From contig KV423960.1 in the NCBI GenBank assembly GCA_001632435.1, positions 1 through 60,200 on the forward strand: a DNA stretch of 60,200 bases, given 5' to 3'. Position numbers and translations under genes: made by a program. The notes beneath the pieces are model-generated. The model made no database searches, was not told the origin of the DNA, and saw nothing but the letters and a program-made list of their open reading frames with translations. Numbering within the stretch: the first letter of the stretch is position 1; every line of letters starts with the position of its first letter. Positions 11,648 to 23,394 of this stretch are shown one piece after another. This DNA is from Calocera cornea HHB12733. Lineage: Eukaryota > Basidiomycota > Dacrymycetes > Dacrymycetales > Dacrymycetaceae.

Positions 11648-12462
11648 GTGTAGGCGTGTCAAGGTGGGGGCGAGGGATCGGAGGAGTGTACGAAATATCT
11701 ATACCATAATTTCACCCGGGGGGATGTACGGACTGAAGAGGAAGGGATACTGCGAGACCTGTAGATTTATATAATGTGACAAGTGACGAGTTACAGAGCT
11801 GTTGAGGGCAGCGGGCGCGTATGGCCGCTTTTTGTCTAGTGCCCCTCGTCGTTGAGGAGGTTGGAGAACGGCGGGATTGGACGCTGACGCCGTCGGTGTC
11901 CAAACCGTCGGTGCTGGTGTCAGCCTCACATTGACGACGTCGAACTTGGAGAACCGCGGGATTTGTTGCTGACCTTGGAGCAGACGGGGCTCTTGACACC
12001 GTCGGTGCCCAGACCGTCGGTGCTGGTGTCAGAGCTCCATCGGTATCAGTGTCAGTGCCATTGCCAGTGCCAGTGCCAACCCTTCGGGGCCCGCCGAGCG
12101 CCCTTTTGTGAGAGAGTGATACGAGACACCCAGAGCACGAGGGGTTCGTGGTTGTTTGACAACTCTTGTTCTGGACCCGAGTTGGAAGCTTTAAGTAGCT
12201 GCGCTAGCCGTGGCGCCCGCTCGCTTTCGGTGTCAATGTCCCTTCACTTCGACGGGCTGATGACCTGCAGACACCGGCACCGGCACTGGCTTGGCTTGGT
12301 GTGTGATTGTTTGCCCTCAAACAACGACCGCCCGATTAGGCATGCAATAGGCTCCGGGCACGGGACTGCGGGTCCCCTATAAGTAGCCAGCGCTTTCATT
12401 CACGACCTCCCTATCGCTGCTCGGCGCATCATTCCTCCTCCCTTATCCCATGTTGTAACACC
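11648..12462. other. Intergenic region with degenerate tandem repeats
   Basis: No gene. A unit of about 34 bp containing CGTCGGTG, ACCGTCGGTGCTGGTGTCAG occurs at 11889-11923 and 11999-12032, with similar sequence (GGAGAAC-GCGGGATT) also repeated just before each copy. It is followed at 12041-12080 by a short CAGTGC-type microsatellite. A TATA-like box at 12378-12383 belongs to the next gene. Confidence 0.6.
12378..12383 (+). promoter_or_regulatory. TATA box of the gene starting at 12463
   Basis: TATAAG lies 80 bp upstream of the ATG at 12463, in a stretch CCCCTATAAGTAG followed by a pyrimidine-rich leader. Confidence 0.55.
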
Positions 12463-15201
12463 ATGTCGAACAGTCATCCTCCTCTATCCTATCTCTCACA
12501 AGTCTCCACGGCGTCCACGTCGTCCAACCCCGTCATCGAGCACGACTACGATGCGATCAGCAGCTTCGACGAGGACAGCACCCCGAGTCAGCCGAGGATG
12601 TGGGCCAGCCTGTCCGACACCGTGCCCCCCATGCGCAACGACAGCCCGCTCGGGGACGACACGACGCTGATTGACAACGAGGATGTCTACGGCTCCGATG
12701 ACAACTTCTCGGACATCGTGCCCCGGGCGGAGGAGCCCGACTTCGAGATGCTCCCCCGCATCCCGCAGCACATCGCGGACCCCATGCGGCACATGCTCAT
12801 GACGGACCACCCCGATATGTCCGTCGAGTGCGTTGGTCCACGGCCGGTCGCGGTTGGGCTCGATGATGTCCGGGGACGGCCGATGTACTCTGATCCTGGC
12901 CCGCTGCCAACACCGCGCGAGATGCCAGCTGGGTTGCCCACGCCGCCTGCGACCAGCCTTCCTTTCGTCTTCCCACCTGTTCCGGACTATCACGAGCCCC
13001 AGGCTGAGAGGGACGACGAGGACATGGACGGGTTCCCTTCTCATATGACGGACGCTGACCGATCGGAGATGTCTGAGCTCGGCAACGACACCGATAATGA
13101 ACAGTCCACTATCGCGTCGGCCGCCTCGTTCACACCCTCGATGTTCTCCGAGGCGAGCAACCTGTCGGACGTTAATGCCCTCCCCAGCCCCAGCCAGGAT
13201 GCGCTGCATATCATCCTGGTTGGGCACAAGGCACCCGACCAGCTCAAGGAGGAGATCCTGGAGGCCGTCTTCGCCCTCTACCCTGGCCATGTGGTCCCTC
13301 GTGACACATCCACTGATGCAGGGGCGTCTCACAGCAGCACTCTTCAATTCTTTGACTACAGAGCCCATGATCTCCGGGCCGATTGCTCCGTAGACGAGAT
13401 GCGGGTGTATGACCTGACCTTGAGGCATGCTGTGGTGAGTCACCTGCTTCGTATTTTTGGTTACGTATTGATGTGGCAACAGACGTCCTACTACAGCATC
13501 ACCGGCAAGATGGTCACCCCCGCCGTGCCTGTGCTCACTATCTTCTTCATCGACCCCGCCCTATGCAAGGGCCGCGTCCCCGGCTTCTTCCCTTCGGCCA
13601 TGATCGGCAAGTCCATCGCTGTCGTGCTCCCCCGCAGCGACGCGTCGGCATCCCCGAGCCACCTGAGTCCTATTGGGCTGGAGCACTCTGACCTGCCCAA
13701 GGAAGGCGATTACATCAACATCAGCCGGGGTGTCGACCCTGCCGAACTGATGTCGGCACAGCACATCTGGAGCAACCTCAAAGCCGCGTCTCTATTTGAG
13801 GGCATCGACATCCGGCACACTGTTGACTTCGACCGGCAAGTGATCTCCATCGACGAGCTCTGGGCGGCTTCGGCTCGTTATGAGGCACGCTCCGCTGCTC
13901 TCAAGCTGATCAACCCTGGTCTCCTCCCTTCGGTGATTCGCACGAACTCAAGCGAAGAGCCCGCGTCTCCCAAGACGGAAGCTGGCTCGCCGTCCGAGCT
14001 CTCCGCTTCTACGAGCACGATTGGCGAGTCTCTCCATACGGCTCGCGGCTCTGTACATGTCTCGAACAACGCCGACTCCAACTCTCGCACGTTGGTCAAC
14101 ACCCGACCCGCTCCTCATGCTGAAGAACAGAATGAGAAGCAGGTCAACCGTCCTCTCGGCATCTTGGAGGAGGCTGTTGCGTCTATTGCGAGCATTCACC
14201 TTGCGAAGTACTCGGAGTACTTGCCGGACACGACGAAAGCTTATGCCGGGGTCCGAACCTTCGTGACTCAGTACGTCGTTGACCGTTGTTCTGTCCTACA
14301 ATGTTAATTATGTCACAGGAACTTCCGTACTCTTGGAGCTCTTGCCGTTATGGGATTGGCCATTTCGGCCTTCTACATGCGCGGAGCATCCGAAACCGCT
14401 ATGCAATCCTCATCTCGCACGACACCAACGCTCACTCCCCCGCCTACCTTTGTTCGCGCTCCTGAAACACCAGCAGACCCGGCGGCTTACACGCAGAAAG
14501 TTCAAGGCATGGATATTCCTCGAGCGACGCCCTTGCTTACTCTTGATGGCATGATGAAGCCTCTCGGCTTGTCTGCTTCCACTCAACCTCTTTCCATCAG
14601 CGGAGCTGCCGACCTGAAGACTTTGGACACGTCAATAATCGCGCGACCCTTGAACACCGATCTGATCACCATCGACTCGAAAGGCTGCGATACCTGCTTC
14701 CAATTGGTTGGATCGCCCAAATCCAAAGCTGAACCTATCTTCCTTGGAGGGACTACGGCAGCACCGCATGTGCGCCTTGCTTCGGAAACTGGCGCTGTCC
14801 AATCATCGACGACCACGCCCTTACAAGCGAGCTGGACCAACAAACTACCACCAGTGACAGATGTAGCTCGTGACTTTGAGCGTGTGGGGCGGGCCCTCAG
14901 CACGTTGGTTATGGAACACACTCTCCGCGCTATGAAGAACGTGCACACTATCAACTCCCTGGCTGTGGATACCCTTGCGTCGACGCTGGCTAGCGATGAG
15001 TCGCATGACTCGACCACAGAAGCTGAAGAACTGTCCTGGTACGACGAGTTTATGGAACCCGTTCGACGTGCGCTCGCCGAGCGGAGAGAACGCAAGGAGC
15101 TCATGCTCGCCGAGGAAGACTCGGCCCCCGCGAAACGTCGTGCTGCAAGAGAGAAGATCCAGGAGTTCCTTTATCGTGGCGCCCATGCATTGGTAGCATG
15201 A
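12463..15201 (+). CDS. Large single-span membrane protein, unknown function
   Basis: Three exons (12463-13434, 13483-14270, 14319-15201) join in phase to about 880 residues. The first intron is 48 bp and stop-free, so the frame also reads through it; its GTGAGT and CAACAG ends support splicing. Residues 1-230 are acidic and disordered with S/T/P runs. A folded segment begins near DALHIILVGHKAPDQLKEEI and continues through PAVPVLTIFFIDP and AMIGKSIAVVLP. A hydrophobic helix, TLGALAVMGLAISAFYM, sits near residues 590-607. About 270 residues follow it, ending in a charged helical region (ERRERKELMLAEED). I recognise no named family. The arrangement of a large soluble N-terminus plus one helix suggests an organelle-membrane anchored protein; that is inference. 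A TATA box is 80 bp upstream. Confidence 0.75.
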
Positions 15202-15636
15202 GGCATTGTCTCTCTTTCGTTATGCTTCACCCTTCGTCTCTAGAGGCTCGGCTTCTATGTTTCTGCATCCTACTCGGACATCTATGTGCTTATAGGGTCT
15301 CGCCGCCCACGTGTACTTCACTTTGGGGAGCGTACCGTATGTTGTACCACGTTTCCGTACGTGATATGCTTGTAGACTATTATGAGAGATAAAGAAATCA
15401 ATGGTATGATCATGTGAGAAGCGTGACCGGCGTGACAGCATTGCAATACATTCACCAATGAGAGGGAGCCTTGCGTCGCAAGAGCCGGGACGTAATTTCT
15501 CAAAGGGCGTCACACGAGCGCTCCAAAGTGGCGAAAATTCCACACAAGGGTCACTGACCGGTTCCTGGCCACCCGGTCGTCTCCCTCCCGTACTTAAATC
15601 TGTCTGTCGTCTCTTCATCTGGGTCATTTGGGCGTC
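15202..15636. other. Intergenic region between two same-strand genes
   Basis: No gene. It holds the 3' end of the 12463 gene and the promoter of the exportin-T gene; I see no clear TATA box, only an AT-rich ACTTAAAT at about 15593-15600. Confidence 0.5.
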
Positions 15637-18600
15637 ATGGATCCGCAGGGGATGCAACAGCAGTTGCTGTCTGCAATCCAGGTTGCGCAGGATCCAGCTG
15701 CCGACCCCGGGTTGAAGAGCTCTGCAATCGAGTTTCTCAACTTCGCGCGCGACAAGGCGAACGAGACCTGGCCAGCAGCTCTGATGCTTTTCATGGCTAC
15801 TGACCCTGGGTCCGGTGCTCGATTATATGACGCCCAGACGAGATACTTCGCATTGGAGGTGTTGGGGGCGTTGTTGGACATCGACGGGTGCGTCCCATCA
15901 CAGTTCCATTGTGATCCGGACTGACTCACCACCCCCCAGGCCAGAAGAGTTGGAACCATCGGTTTTTACGCCACTGCAGGCAGCGTTCACACCATATATC
16001 GAGAGCGAATATATCAATGGAACTGCTGAGTCCGGTGCTCCGTGTGCGTCTCCTCCTTACAGATTGTGGCCTGTTGTATTAATGGGCGCGTCAGATCTTC
16101 GCAACAAATTCTCGCACACCTTGGCCCTCCTCTTCACCCGCTCTTACCCTGATCTATGGCCAACTTTCATTACTGACCTCATCGGTGCTATGCGCACGAT
16201 CCCTGGATCCGGAGGCCGGCAAGGGGCCAATCTCAATCTGAATCTCTGCATTCTCATGTTGCGAGTGCTGGACGAGGTATCGGAGGAGATCGCCGATCAG
16301 ACTATTCGCGGAGCTCGGCCTTTCAGCATCGGTCGGCAACATCGAGAAACGCGGCTGAAGCATAGTGTTCGAGAAAACGATGCTTCAAACGTGGTCACGG
16401 CGTTGGTGACTGTGATGACCGAAGGGTTGGATCAATTAGAGGGGTTGGGAGGAGGGGAGAGTGATGAACAAGAGAAGCTGCAAGAATTGGTCTCCCTTGC
16501 GGTTGAAACCTATGCAAGCTACGTCCGTGCGTGTCATCGGGGCTTCCTCTAGAAGTTGCGTATGCTGAGAGTGTTTGCAGATTGGCTTGACATCAATCTG
16601 ACCGTAACGCCCGTAACGATTCCTCTTCTCTACCGCCTCATTAATCACCGCCTGCTCCCCTTCCGAATGGCGGCATCCATAGCACTGCACCGACTCATCA
16701 GCAAGGGGTTGCAGGATCCCCGCGACAAACTCCAACTCATCAAAATCCTGTCTCTCCCACAATCTTTGGATACCCTCGAACAACAAACTCGAATGCCCGA
16801 ACGAACAGATGAGGAAGATGAAGAGCTGCATTTCAGGGAGTCGTTGGGAAAGCTGCTTGGGGCAGTTGGGCAGGAGATGATGAAAATCCCAGATGATGTG
16901 TGCCATGTTGTTTACCGACCTTGTGACTAACGCACTGACTGATGGGCAGAAAAACGTCACCGATGAAGCCGTCAGGATCGAAGCGATCGCCATGCTGGAA
17001 GGGATTCTACCAACAACACTCCGTTTCTTGGCTGATCCCTTCGACGATGTTTCCGAATCCGTGTTCCCCTTTCTCAGCCAGCTATTCGTCTACGTAAGCT
17101 CAGTGGATACCCGTTTGTGCCGGAAACTGATACCTCCCATAGTATCGACGCAAGCGGAAGAACCCCAAAGAGACTGTGCTTACGGACTCTCGCAAGGCGT
17201 TCTTCACCGAGTTCATGTCGGTCATCATTCAAAAGTTCCAGTGGGACAAAGACACGGAATGGGGAGCTGGTGCAGACGAGGAAGAGCCAGATGACGATGC
17301 GATGGAGGAGTTTGGGGAGCTTCGCAAGGGCCTCAAGTCATTCATGGACGGCATTGCAGCACTCGATGTCGACTTGTACACGAAGGCAACTACAGAAGTC
17401 GTGCGCTCGACACTGGGCGCTTTCGTGAATGGCCAGCAGGTGTCATGGCAGCGGGCCGAACTTGCGCTGCAGTTGCTATATCTGTACGGGGAGCTTAACA
17501 AAGCCGATAAGAGTACGTGGCTTCATTGCTCAATGAGCTCCCATACTGACAAGCGTTAGCCTTGGGCAAGGGAAGAGGCGGGTTCTGTGTTATTCCTACT
17601 ACGCTCTCCAAGGAAGAAAGGAAAAGCATGGACTTCGGCACCCTTCCTCTGAACTCGTTAGGCGAAATGATGGTCATGGTCATGGATTCTCAAATATGCA
17701 ATTTTGCGCATCCTGCTGTGACCATCCAGTGGGCCGAAACTGTCTGCCGCTATAGTGATTTCTTCAAGCTCCGTAAGGCTTATATTCGCAACGTGTTGGA
17801 GGTCTTCGTCGGTCCTCTGTGCGTATCCCCGATATGTCTCGTTCATTGGCTTATACTACTTCATAGCGGCGCACAGAACCCTAAAAACAACGTCCGCCAC
17901 CGCATTTTCTATCTACTCAACAAATTTGTTCAAGAAATGGGCTCCGATATACCCTCCGATCTCATCAGCCCGCTGCTTGCCAGCCTAATGCAAGTCATGA
18001 ATATCCGCCCTGAGATTCCCGACGATGACTCCGACCTCGGAGAAGCCGAACTACTCTTTAATGCCACCGCTAATTCCTCGTCCTTCGACGCTCTGCTCTA
18101 TCTCTTCGAAGCAGCTGGTGCAATGATTTTCCGGGCTCCAATCGAGCAGCAACTGCCATTCCTGCAAGAGTTTACCAACCCGCTCTCAGCCGAGATGCAG
18201 CAAGCATTGCAAGCCCAAAGGAGCAGCCAGAGAGATGTGATGCCTATCTTGACAGTGCACCACATCATGATGGCTCTTGGAAATTTGGCCAATGGCTTCC
18301 CCGACGTCCCCGTGAATGGAGCGCCTGCCATGCAGGCGGTCTTATGCCAAGTCTTTAGTCAAGTTGCTGAGGCGGTGCTTGTCGCTCTTCAGAACTTCAG
18401 CCAGTACAGAGTCATTCGGGAGGCTGTACGTCCCTGTTAACCATCCTGGTCCCTAGTGATTGACGTTGCCCAGGCACGCTTTACGTTCTTGCGCATCCTA
18501 AGCGCCACCGGACCCACTGTGCTGCCTTTCCTGCCTACCTTGCTCACCACTATCCTTTCCCACATCGAGAATGGGGAAATCTCCGATTTCCTTGGTTTCA

Positions 18601-19512
18601 TGGGTCTCGTCGCCCATAAGCTGAAGGTAAGCAACACCATCTCTACTACCAGTGTAAGGTACTGACTATGCCCTCAGGAGGATGTGCGCGAAACTGTGGA
18701 CGGACTGGCGACACCACTCCTAACTCATATCAATAACGTGATCAATCAACCAGAAGAAGGTACTGATGATGTCGTGGTCCACAACGAAGTCAAGCGGGCA
18801 TATCTCACCTATGTGAACGCGCTTATGGGATCTCCACTGTACACCATTTTTGCCTCTCCCAGTACGTTGTACTCCGCCGTTCTGGTAACTCCACTGATGC
18901 CGTTGCTGCAGAGAATATGGGCACTTTCGAGACATTCCTCATGTTCTTGATGAGAATCGCTGAGATTCCTTCCGACCCCCAGTCTCAGAAGCTGGCCTTC
19001 ATCATCCTTTCGAAAGGTGTAGCTGCTTGGGGCGTGAATCCTGCACTTCCTGCACCCAATGGTACGGTCGCCGCTCCTAATGGCACCAACGGCATTGTTC
19101 ACCCTCCACCTTCCACCCAACCGATTCCCGGGTTCGAACGATTCATCTATGATCACTTGATACCCCTGGCATTTCGCGTGCCGCTCGAGCCTAACCTGCG
19201 CTTCAAGGACGCAGAAACCCATTTGGTGTGTATGGTAAACATAGCGACAAGGCTCCTGGCTGATCAGCCGTTTAGGTCCTCGGCGAGGTGACTGGCTTGC
19301 TCAACACCATTGTGCAAGTGCGAGGCGATGAGGGTCTTGCCTTCCTGACAACATACCTTCCTTCTCTTGGGATGCCCACGGACTTTGTCCAGCAGTTCTC
19401 TGATAAAGTCCGAGGGGACAAGACCGCCTTCCGAAAGTGGTTCACCGACTTCATGCGACAGCGACGCCATGAAGATAGGAGTGTTTCGCTCACAGCACCA
19501 GTTAACGCATAA
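15637..19512 (+). CDS. LOS1: Exportin-T (tRNA nuclear export receptor)
   Basis: Importin-beta superfamily receptor that binds mature tRNA with Ran-GTP and carries it out of the nucleus. The ATG at 15637 starts MDPQGMQQQLLSAIQVAQDP, like the N-terminus of fungal Los1. About ten introns of 47-60 bp interrupt the gene. Clear junctions include 16527-16580, 16898-16949, 17094-17142, 17513-17559, 17819-17866 and 18426-18473. Recognisable family segments are DLRNKFSHTLALLF and YPDLWPTFITDLI in the early HEAT repeats, AAWGVNP, and PGFERFIYDHLIPLAFRVP in the C-terminal part. The gene ends with FRKWFTDFMRQRR-x and a short unstructured tail. Everything between is alpha-helical HEAT-repeat-like sequence. 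The product is close to the usual length of about 1000 residues or slightly more. A Tc1-like element sits only 134 bp beyond the stop codon. Confidence 0.9.
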
Positions 19513-19646
19513 ACCCCACTTCTGAAGGTCATCGACCATGCATACTCCCGCATTCCGTTTATTTTCATCTGCCAGAGCAAGCCTTTGCTCTTGTGCCTCA
19601 CGAATCTCGTCTGACCAACTTGTATCAGCAACAATGTCATGATATA

Positions 19647-21346
19647 CAGACGTGCTCTATGAAATTGCACGCGACCCTGATGGGACGTTCGTCCACGCTG
19701 GTATCGCTCACCATGGCACATCGCTCTATATAAGGCATCTTTCTCAACTATGAACTATGGAAGCGATACATGCAAACTATCGACTGGCAAGTTTTGGGCC
19801 GGGTATAAGTATTTTTGGGGGAGTTGTGAGCTTCGGTTTGGTTTTGGCCCGGTGTAGGGCCCCTATGGCTCTCATCATCACTTTACTGTACTTCGAATAG
19901 AAAATGAAACACTCACCGTGCTGCCTTGAAACTTTGTCAGTACTTTGTGTACCATCCTTTGGCCACACGGAGAGCTTCAACTCGCCCAGGCAGAGAGTCA
20001 TACAGGCGCTCAATGTAGTCCTGGTCAAGAGAGTACCATTCCTCTTGCAGCGCCTCCCAGAGCTGATCTGCATTAGTGGGAAGGGGTGTTCTGCGTCGGA
20101 TGCGACGGTCCAGCTCGTCCCAAGCATGTTCAATAATGTTCATATCTGGTGAACATGCCGGCCAGTCAAGGACATCGTAACCTGAGCTCTGGAAGTGGTC
20201 GAGGGTCTTCTTTGCCTTGTGGATCGGGGCGTTATCCTGCTGGAAAATGGTATCGCTGTGCCGGAAATGCTTGTCCTTGAGAGTGCCATGGTAGGCATCC
20301 TTCAGGAGGTCAATGTAGCCCTGGGCAGTGAGGCGTCCTTCAATGCGGAAAAGGCGCCCCGGACCGTTGCGAGTCAGGCAACCCCAGACCATCACACTCC
20401 CACCACCGTGCTTGACAACCTTCCGCACATTCTGCGGCGCCAATGCCTCTCCTGCACGCCTCCGGCAATACATCCTCCCATCCGACCCAAACAAGTTGAA
20501 CTTGGATTCATCGGAGAAGATGACCCAGCGCCAGTCAACCTCTGTCCAATGACAGTGACCTTCGGCCCAGGCAAGGCGATGCGCGACATGTCTCGTGTTC
20601 AGGTATGGCTTGACCCGGCGGACTCGACCGAAAAACCCCATCTCGCAGAGTGCACGGCGCACAGTTGAGTCGCCCAGATGGTTGAAAAGCTGGCGGCGGA
20701 GATCTGCACCATCTCGAGCCTTGCCAGACAAGATGTATCGGATAGCGAGGCGAAGGTCTCGAGGGCTCAGGGCACGTTCGCGGCCGATGCGGGGTGTCTT
20801 GTCATAGAAAGAGGCTCGGTTTCCATACTTCGCAAGGTTGCGTCGCACTGTGGTCGGATGGCAGCCCAGCTTCTGCGCGATCTGGACAGAGGTGAAGCCT
20901 CCTTCATTGTAGACGAAAGCTTGAGCGCGCTTTGTTGGAGTGAAGAGGGTGTAGGGAGAGCGGCTGCGATGCCTCGGGGTAGAGGGAGGGTTGGGAGTAA
21001 TGGTGACCATAGCGGACTGTTTGAGCGAAGGGTGGGAGTGCTCTGATCAGATCATGGCGAGCAAAGAGCAGTGTTTTATGGAGGAACAGAGTGTTATTGC
21101 TGATTTGGTCCGTGGCTGCCTGCATGTGACCTGGCTTGTTTGGGGCCCGTGCACCTTACTCGTGACTTTCTTACTGATTGTGCAATCAAAATCCTATTCA
21201 GCGGCACACCATTCATTCTTTATATGGATCACTCTATTTCCTATTAAAGAACTTCTATACAGAAATGCGGCGACGGCTCCCGAGCCATGCCGGACATGAA
21301 ATCTCGCGTCATACATGAACGGGTGCAATTTCATAGAGCGCGTCTG
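19647..21346 (-). mobile_element. Tc1-like DNA transposon, copy 1 (1700 bp)
   Basis: The element is bounded by terminal inverted repeats: CAGACGTGCTCTATG at the left and, reading inward from the right, CAGACGCGCTCTATG. The match extends for 24 bp with one mismatch. TA dinucleotides flank it at 19645-19646 and 21347-21348, the target duplication expected for Tc1/mariner elements. It carries one transposase gene on the minus strand. A second copy of exactly the same length lies at 52529-54228, with identical reading frames throughout. Copy 1 sits in the 3' flank of the exportin-T gene and tail-to-tail with PRP4, so it disrupts no coding sequence that I can see. Confidence 0.95.
19937..21010 (-). 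CDS. Tc1-like transposase, DD34E type
   Basis: An uninterrupted 357-residue frame inside the 1700-bp element. Residues about 22-110 form a paired helix-turn-helix DNA-binding region (AQAFVYNEGGFTSVQIAQKLG then a second unit). The catalytic DDE domain shows D167 in IFSDESKFNLFG, D259 in FQQDNAPIHKAKK and E294 in WPACSPDMNIIEHAWDELDR. There are 34 residues between the second and third acidic residues, which defines the DD34E Tc1 type. The glycine-rich GGGSVMVWG block of the family is also present. With the full triad, no stop codon and intact inverted repeats, the element appears autonomous. It cuts and pastes DNA into TA sites. The other copy encodes an identical protein. Confidence 0.95.
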   Translation of the reverse strand: MVTITPNPPSTPRHRSRSPYTLFTPTKRAQAFVYNEGGFTSVQIAQKLGCHPTTVRRNLAKYGNRASFYDKTPRIGRERALSPRDLRLAIRYILSGKARDGADLRRQLFNHLGDSTVRRALCEMGFFGRVRRVKPYLNTRHVAHRLAWAEGHCHWTEVDWRWVIFSDESKFNLFGSDGRMYCRRRAGEALAPQNVRKVVKHGGGSVMVWGCLTRNGPGRLFRIEGRLTAQGYIDLLKDAYHGTLKDKHFRHSDTIFQQDNAPIHKAKKTLDHFQSSGYDVLDWPACSPDMNIIEHAWDELDRRIRRRTPLPTNADQLWEALQEEWYSLDQDYIERLYDSLPGRVEALRVAKGWYTKY

Positions 21347-21511
21347 TACCTACCCCAACACTTTGTATTCAATTAGATAGCCAGAAGCGCAATTCAATCT
21401 TGACCCTGCTTGCTCTCATTGCTGAACGTAACCATATCGCGGGCGGGTTCCTGCTGCGAACACAGGCGTACATTATTGAGGCTCTACAAAGGGTATAGAG
21501 ATACATGGATA

Positions 21512-23394
21512 TCATGACATATTGTCAAGCGCCTTCTCCGTTGAGAAAAGCTGGAAGCTCCTGTTCCATGACCCGCTCGCCAGGAACTTGCCGTCCTTTG
21601 AAAAGTCGCAGCTCATCACCTTGCCCGCGTCGGTTGGCAACGACCTGAGGAGCTGCCAATCGTCCGCACTCCAGATCTTCACGAACCCATCGTACCCAGC
21701 CGATGCAAGATACAGCCCACTGGGCAGCGGGTCCATCAGATGCGGTACAGGCTGGAACCGATTGGAAGTGCGGAAGAAGCGCACGTCTGAGACCGTCGAC
21801 TTGTGTGCCGGGATCGTGTGGAGCGCCTTGAGCGCCCTGATGTCCCAGATACGGATGGTGTCGTCTCCTGAGCCGGTGGCGATCTGGTAGCCGTTTGGCG
21901 AGAAGTCGATCGCGTAGATGCCCTGTACGTGGCCGTCCAACACCATCGCTGTTCGGCCGGTTCGCAGATCCCAGACGCGTCCGATAGCATCAAGCCCACT
22001 AACGTCTGCATCAGTTCCGCTCTCATCGGTAGGAATAGATGGGACGCACCCAGACGCCACCAGTGATCCATCGTCCTGGAACTCGATCGCGTACACCTCC
22101 TTGCTGTGCCCTTCCTGCAGCAAAATTTCCTTCGCGCTGGCGACGTCCCACAGCCTCCATGTGCCATCAAAGCTGGCACTCCCCACATATGCGCCGCACG
22201 GGTGGAACGCAACCCTGCAAACGCGGTCTTGATGCCCCTTGAGCGTCGCTAGTGCTTGATCGTTTGCCAGGGACCACAGATGCAGGTCACCTTCTGCTCC
22301 ACCAGATACAAGGTTCACGGCCGCTGCATCTTGCCCAATAGTCGCTCTTGGATGCCAAGCAACACCGCCGACCTTGTCACTGTGTGCTGTAAATCCGATC
22401 AGTCGCAGCAAGCAGAGGTATAGAAGTCAAGTGCACCTCGAAACGTCATCCTCGGATCACAATTCGGAATCCCCCAAACTTTCACTGATCCTGACCAGCT
22501 TCCCGTCGCCAGCATCTTGCTATCCGGCGAGAACCGCGTTTGTGAGACTGGCCGATCGTCCGCTACTTGGGTACCCAGGATGTTAAATGTCTGATTGTCC
22601 GCATTAGTCTCGATTACGGGATTGGTAGGACTATTCTGCACACCTTCACCTCCGCGAACACCTTCTTTCGCGCCTCCACTATTCGACTGAGCGGTAGTGT
22701 TGACTCGGCTCGTTGGTATGATACCCTCTCGGCGGCTCTGCAGTAGTCATACTCAGCTTTGCGTGCGTTGACAATGGGCAGGATGACTCACCGGGGCAAG
22801 GAGAACTCTGCCAGTTTTCGTCGTGCATCGAGCAGATCCAGCGGTCCAGGGGTGTAAAACTCCTCTTCTTGATCCTATAGTCCCGTCTCAGTATGTGGCC
22901 TCACAGGAGCTATTTTGCAGACGTACCTCGCCCTCGCTATCACTCTCGTCCTCAACCGGGATCCCACGCTCCACCCCCATCTGGGAGAGGATATACCTCA
23001 GCCTATCTCTCCTATCGGCAGCCTACACCCTCGGGTCAGCACACCATCACCCACTATACCAACTCCAATCCACTCACCCGCTCTCCAAACAGCGTGATCG
23101 GCTCCCCCAGCTCCCTCAGTCTCGCCCTCACCCGCCCATCATCAGTCGGCACAGCGAGCGAGCGCGCGCGCTTCTTGCGCTCGAGCTCGTCGAGGATCGC
23201 CTGGTTCTCCTGTTTTGCCCGCTCGGACGCCCCCAGGGTATAGGAGGCGTCGTTCACTGAAGGAGAGGTTAGCAGGATGCAGTGGAACGAGGGAGTGGGG
23301 CCGCACTGATCTCATCGAGGTCCATCCCCTGTGAAACAATAACGATTAGAGCAAGTATAGATACATAGTTGCAGAATCTACTCACGTCCTCCAT
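21512..23394 (-). CDS. PRP4: U4/U6 snRNP protein Prp4 (WD40)
   Basis: Component of the U4/U6.U5 tri-snRNP in the spliceosome, in the nucleus. The first exon is tiny (MED, 23394-23386). Following exons give GMDLDEI, then [20 protein letters not shown] and [17 protein letters not shown], the PRP4-like (PSF) domain. Next come [16 protein letters not shown] and [18 protein letters not shown]. The large 3' exon holds the WD40 propeller with typical repeats: [15 protein letters not shown]...[56 protein letters not shown] and IRIWDIR. The gene ends at 21512 with [14 protein letters not shown]. Order and motifs match PRPF4/Prp4 fully. An upstream in-frame ATG exists at 23451; I prefer 23394 because it lies directly before the spliced conserved part. 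The gene is tail-to-tail with exportin-T, separated by the transposon. Confidence 0.9.

Noticed and set aside
10378..11709. Long GC-rich frames on both strands (443 codons plus, 413 codons minus) over the dolichol kinase gene
   Set aside because: They overlap the well-supported SEC59 exons in other frames; long stop-free shadows are expected in DNA this rich in G and C, and their products are arginine/alanine-rich without domains.
12496..13479. A 327-codon minus-strand frame
   Set aside because: Antisense to exon 1 of the membrane-protein gene; its product looks like a composition artefact (R, V, G, H rich) and has no splice or start support.
19120..19150. GGTTCGAA-type sequence resembling a tRNA B box
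   Set aside because: Lies inside an exportin-T exon (PGFERFIYD) and no cloverleaf can be formed around it.
20195..20668. A 157-codon plus-strand frame inside the transposon (and its twin at 53077-53550)
   Set aside because: Antisense to the transposase catalytic domain; its presence in both copies only reflects that the elements are the same.
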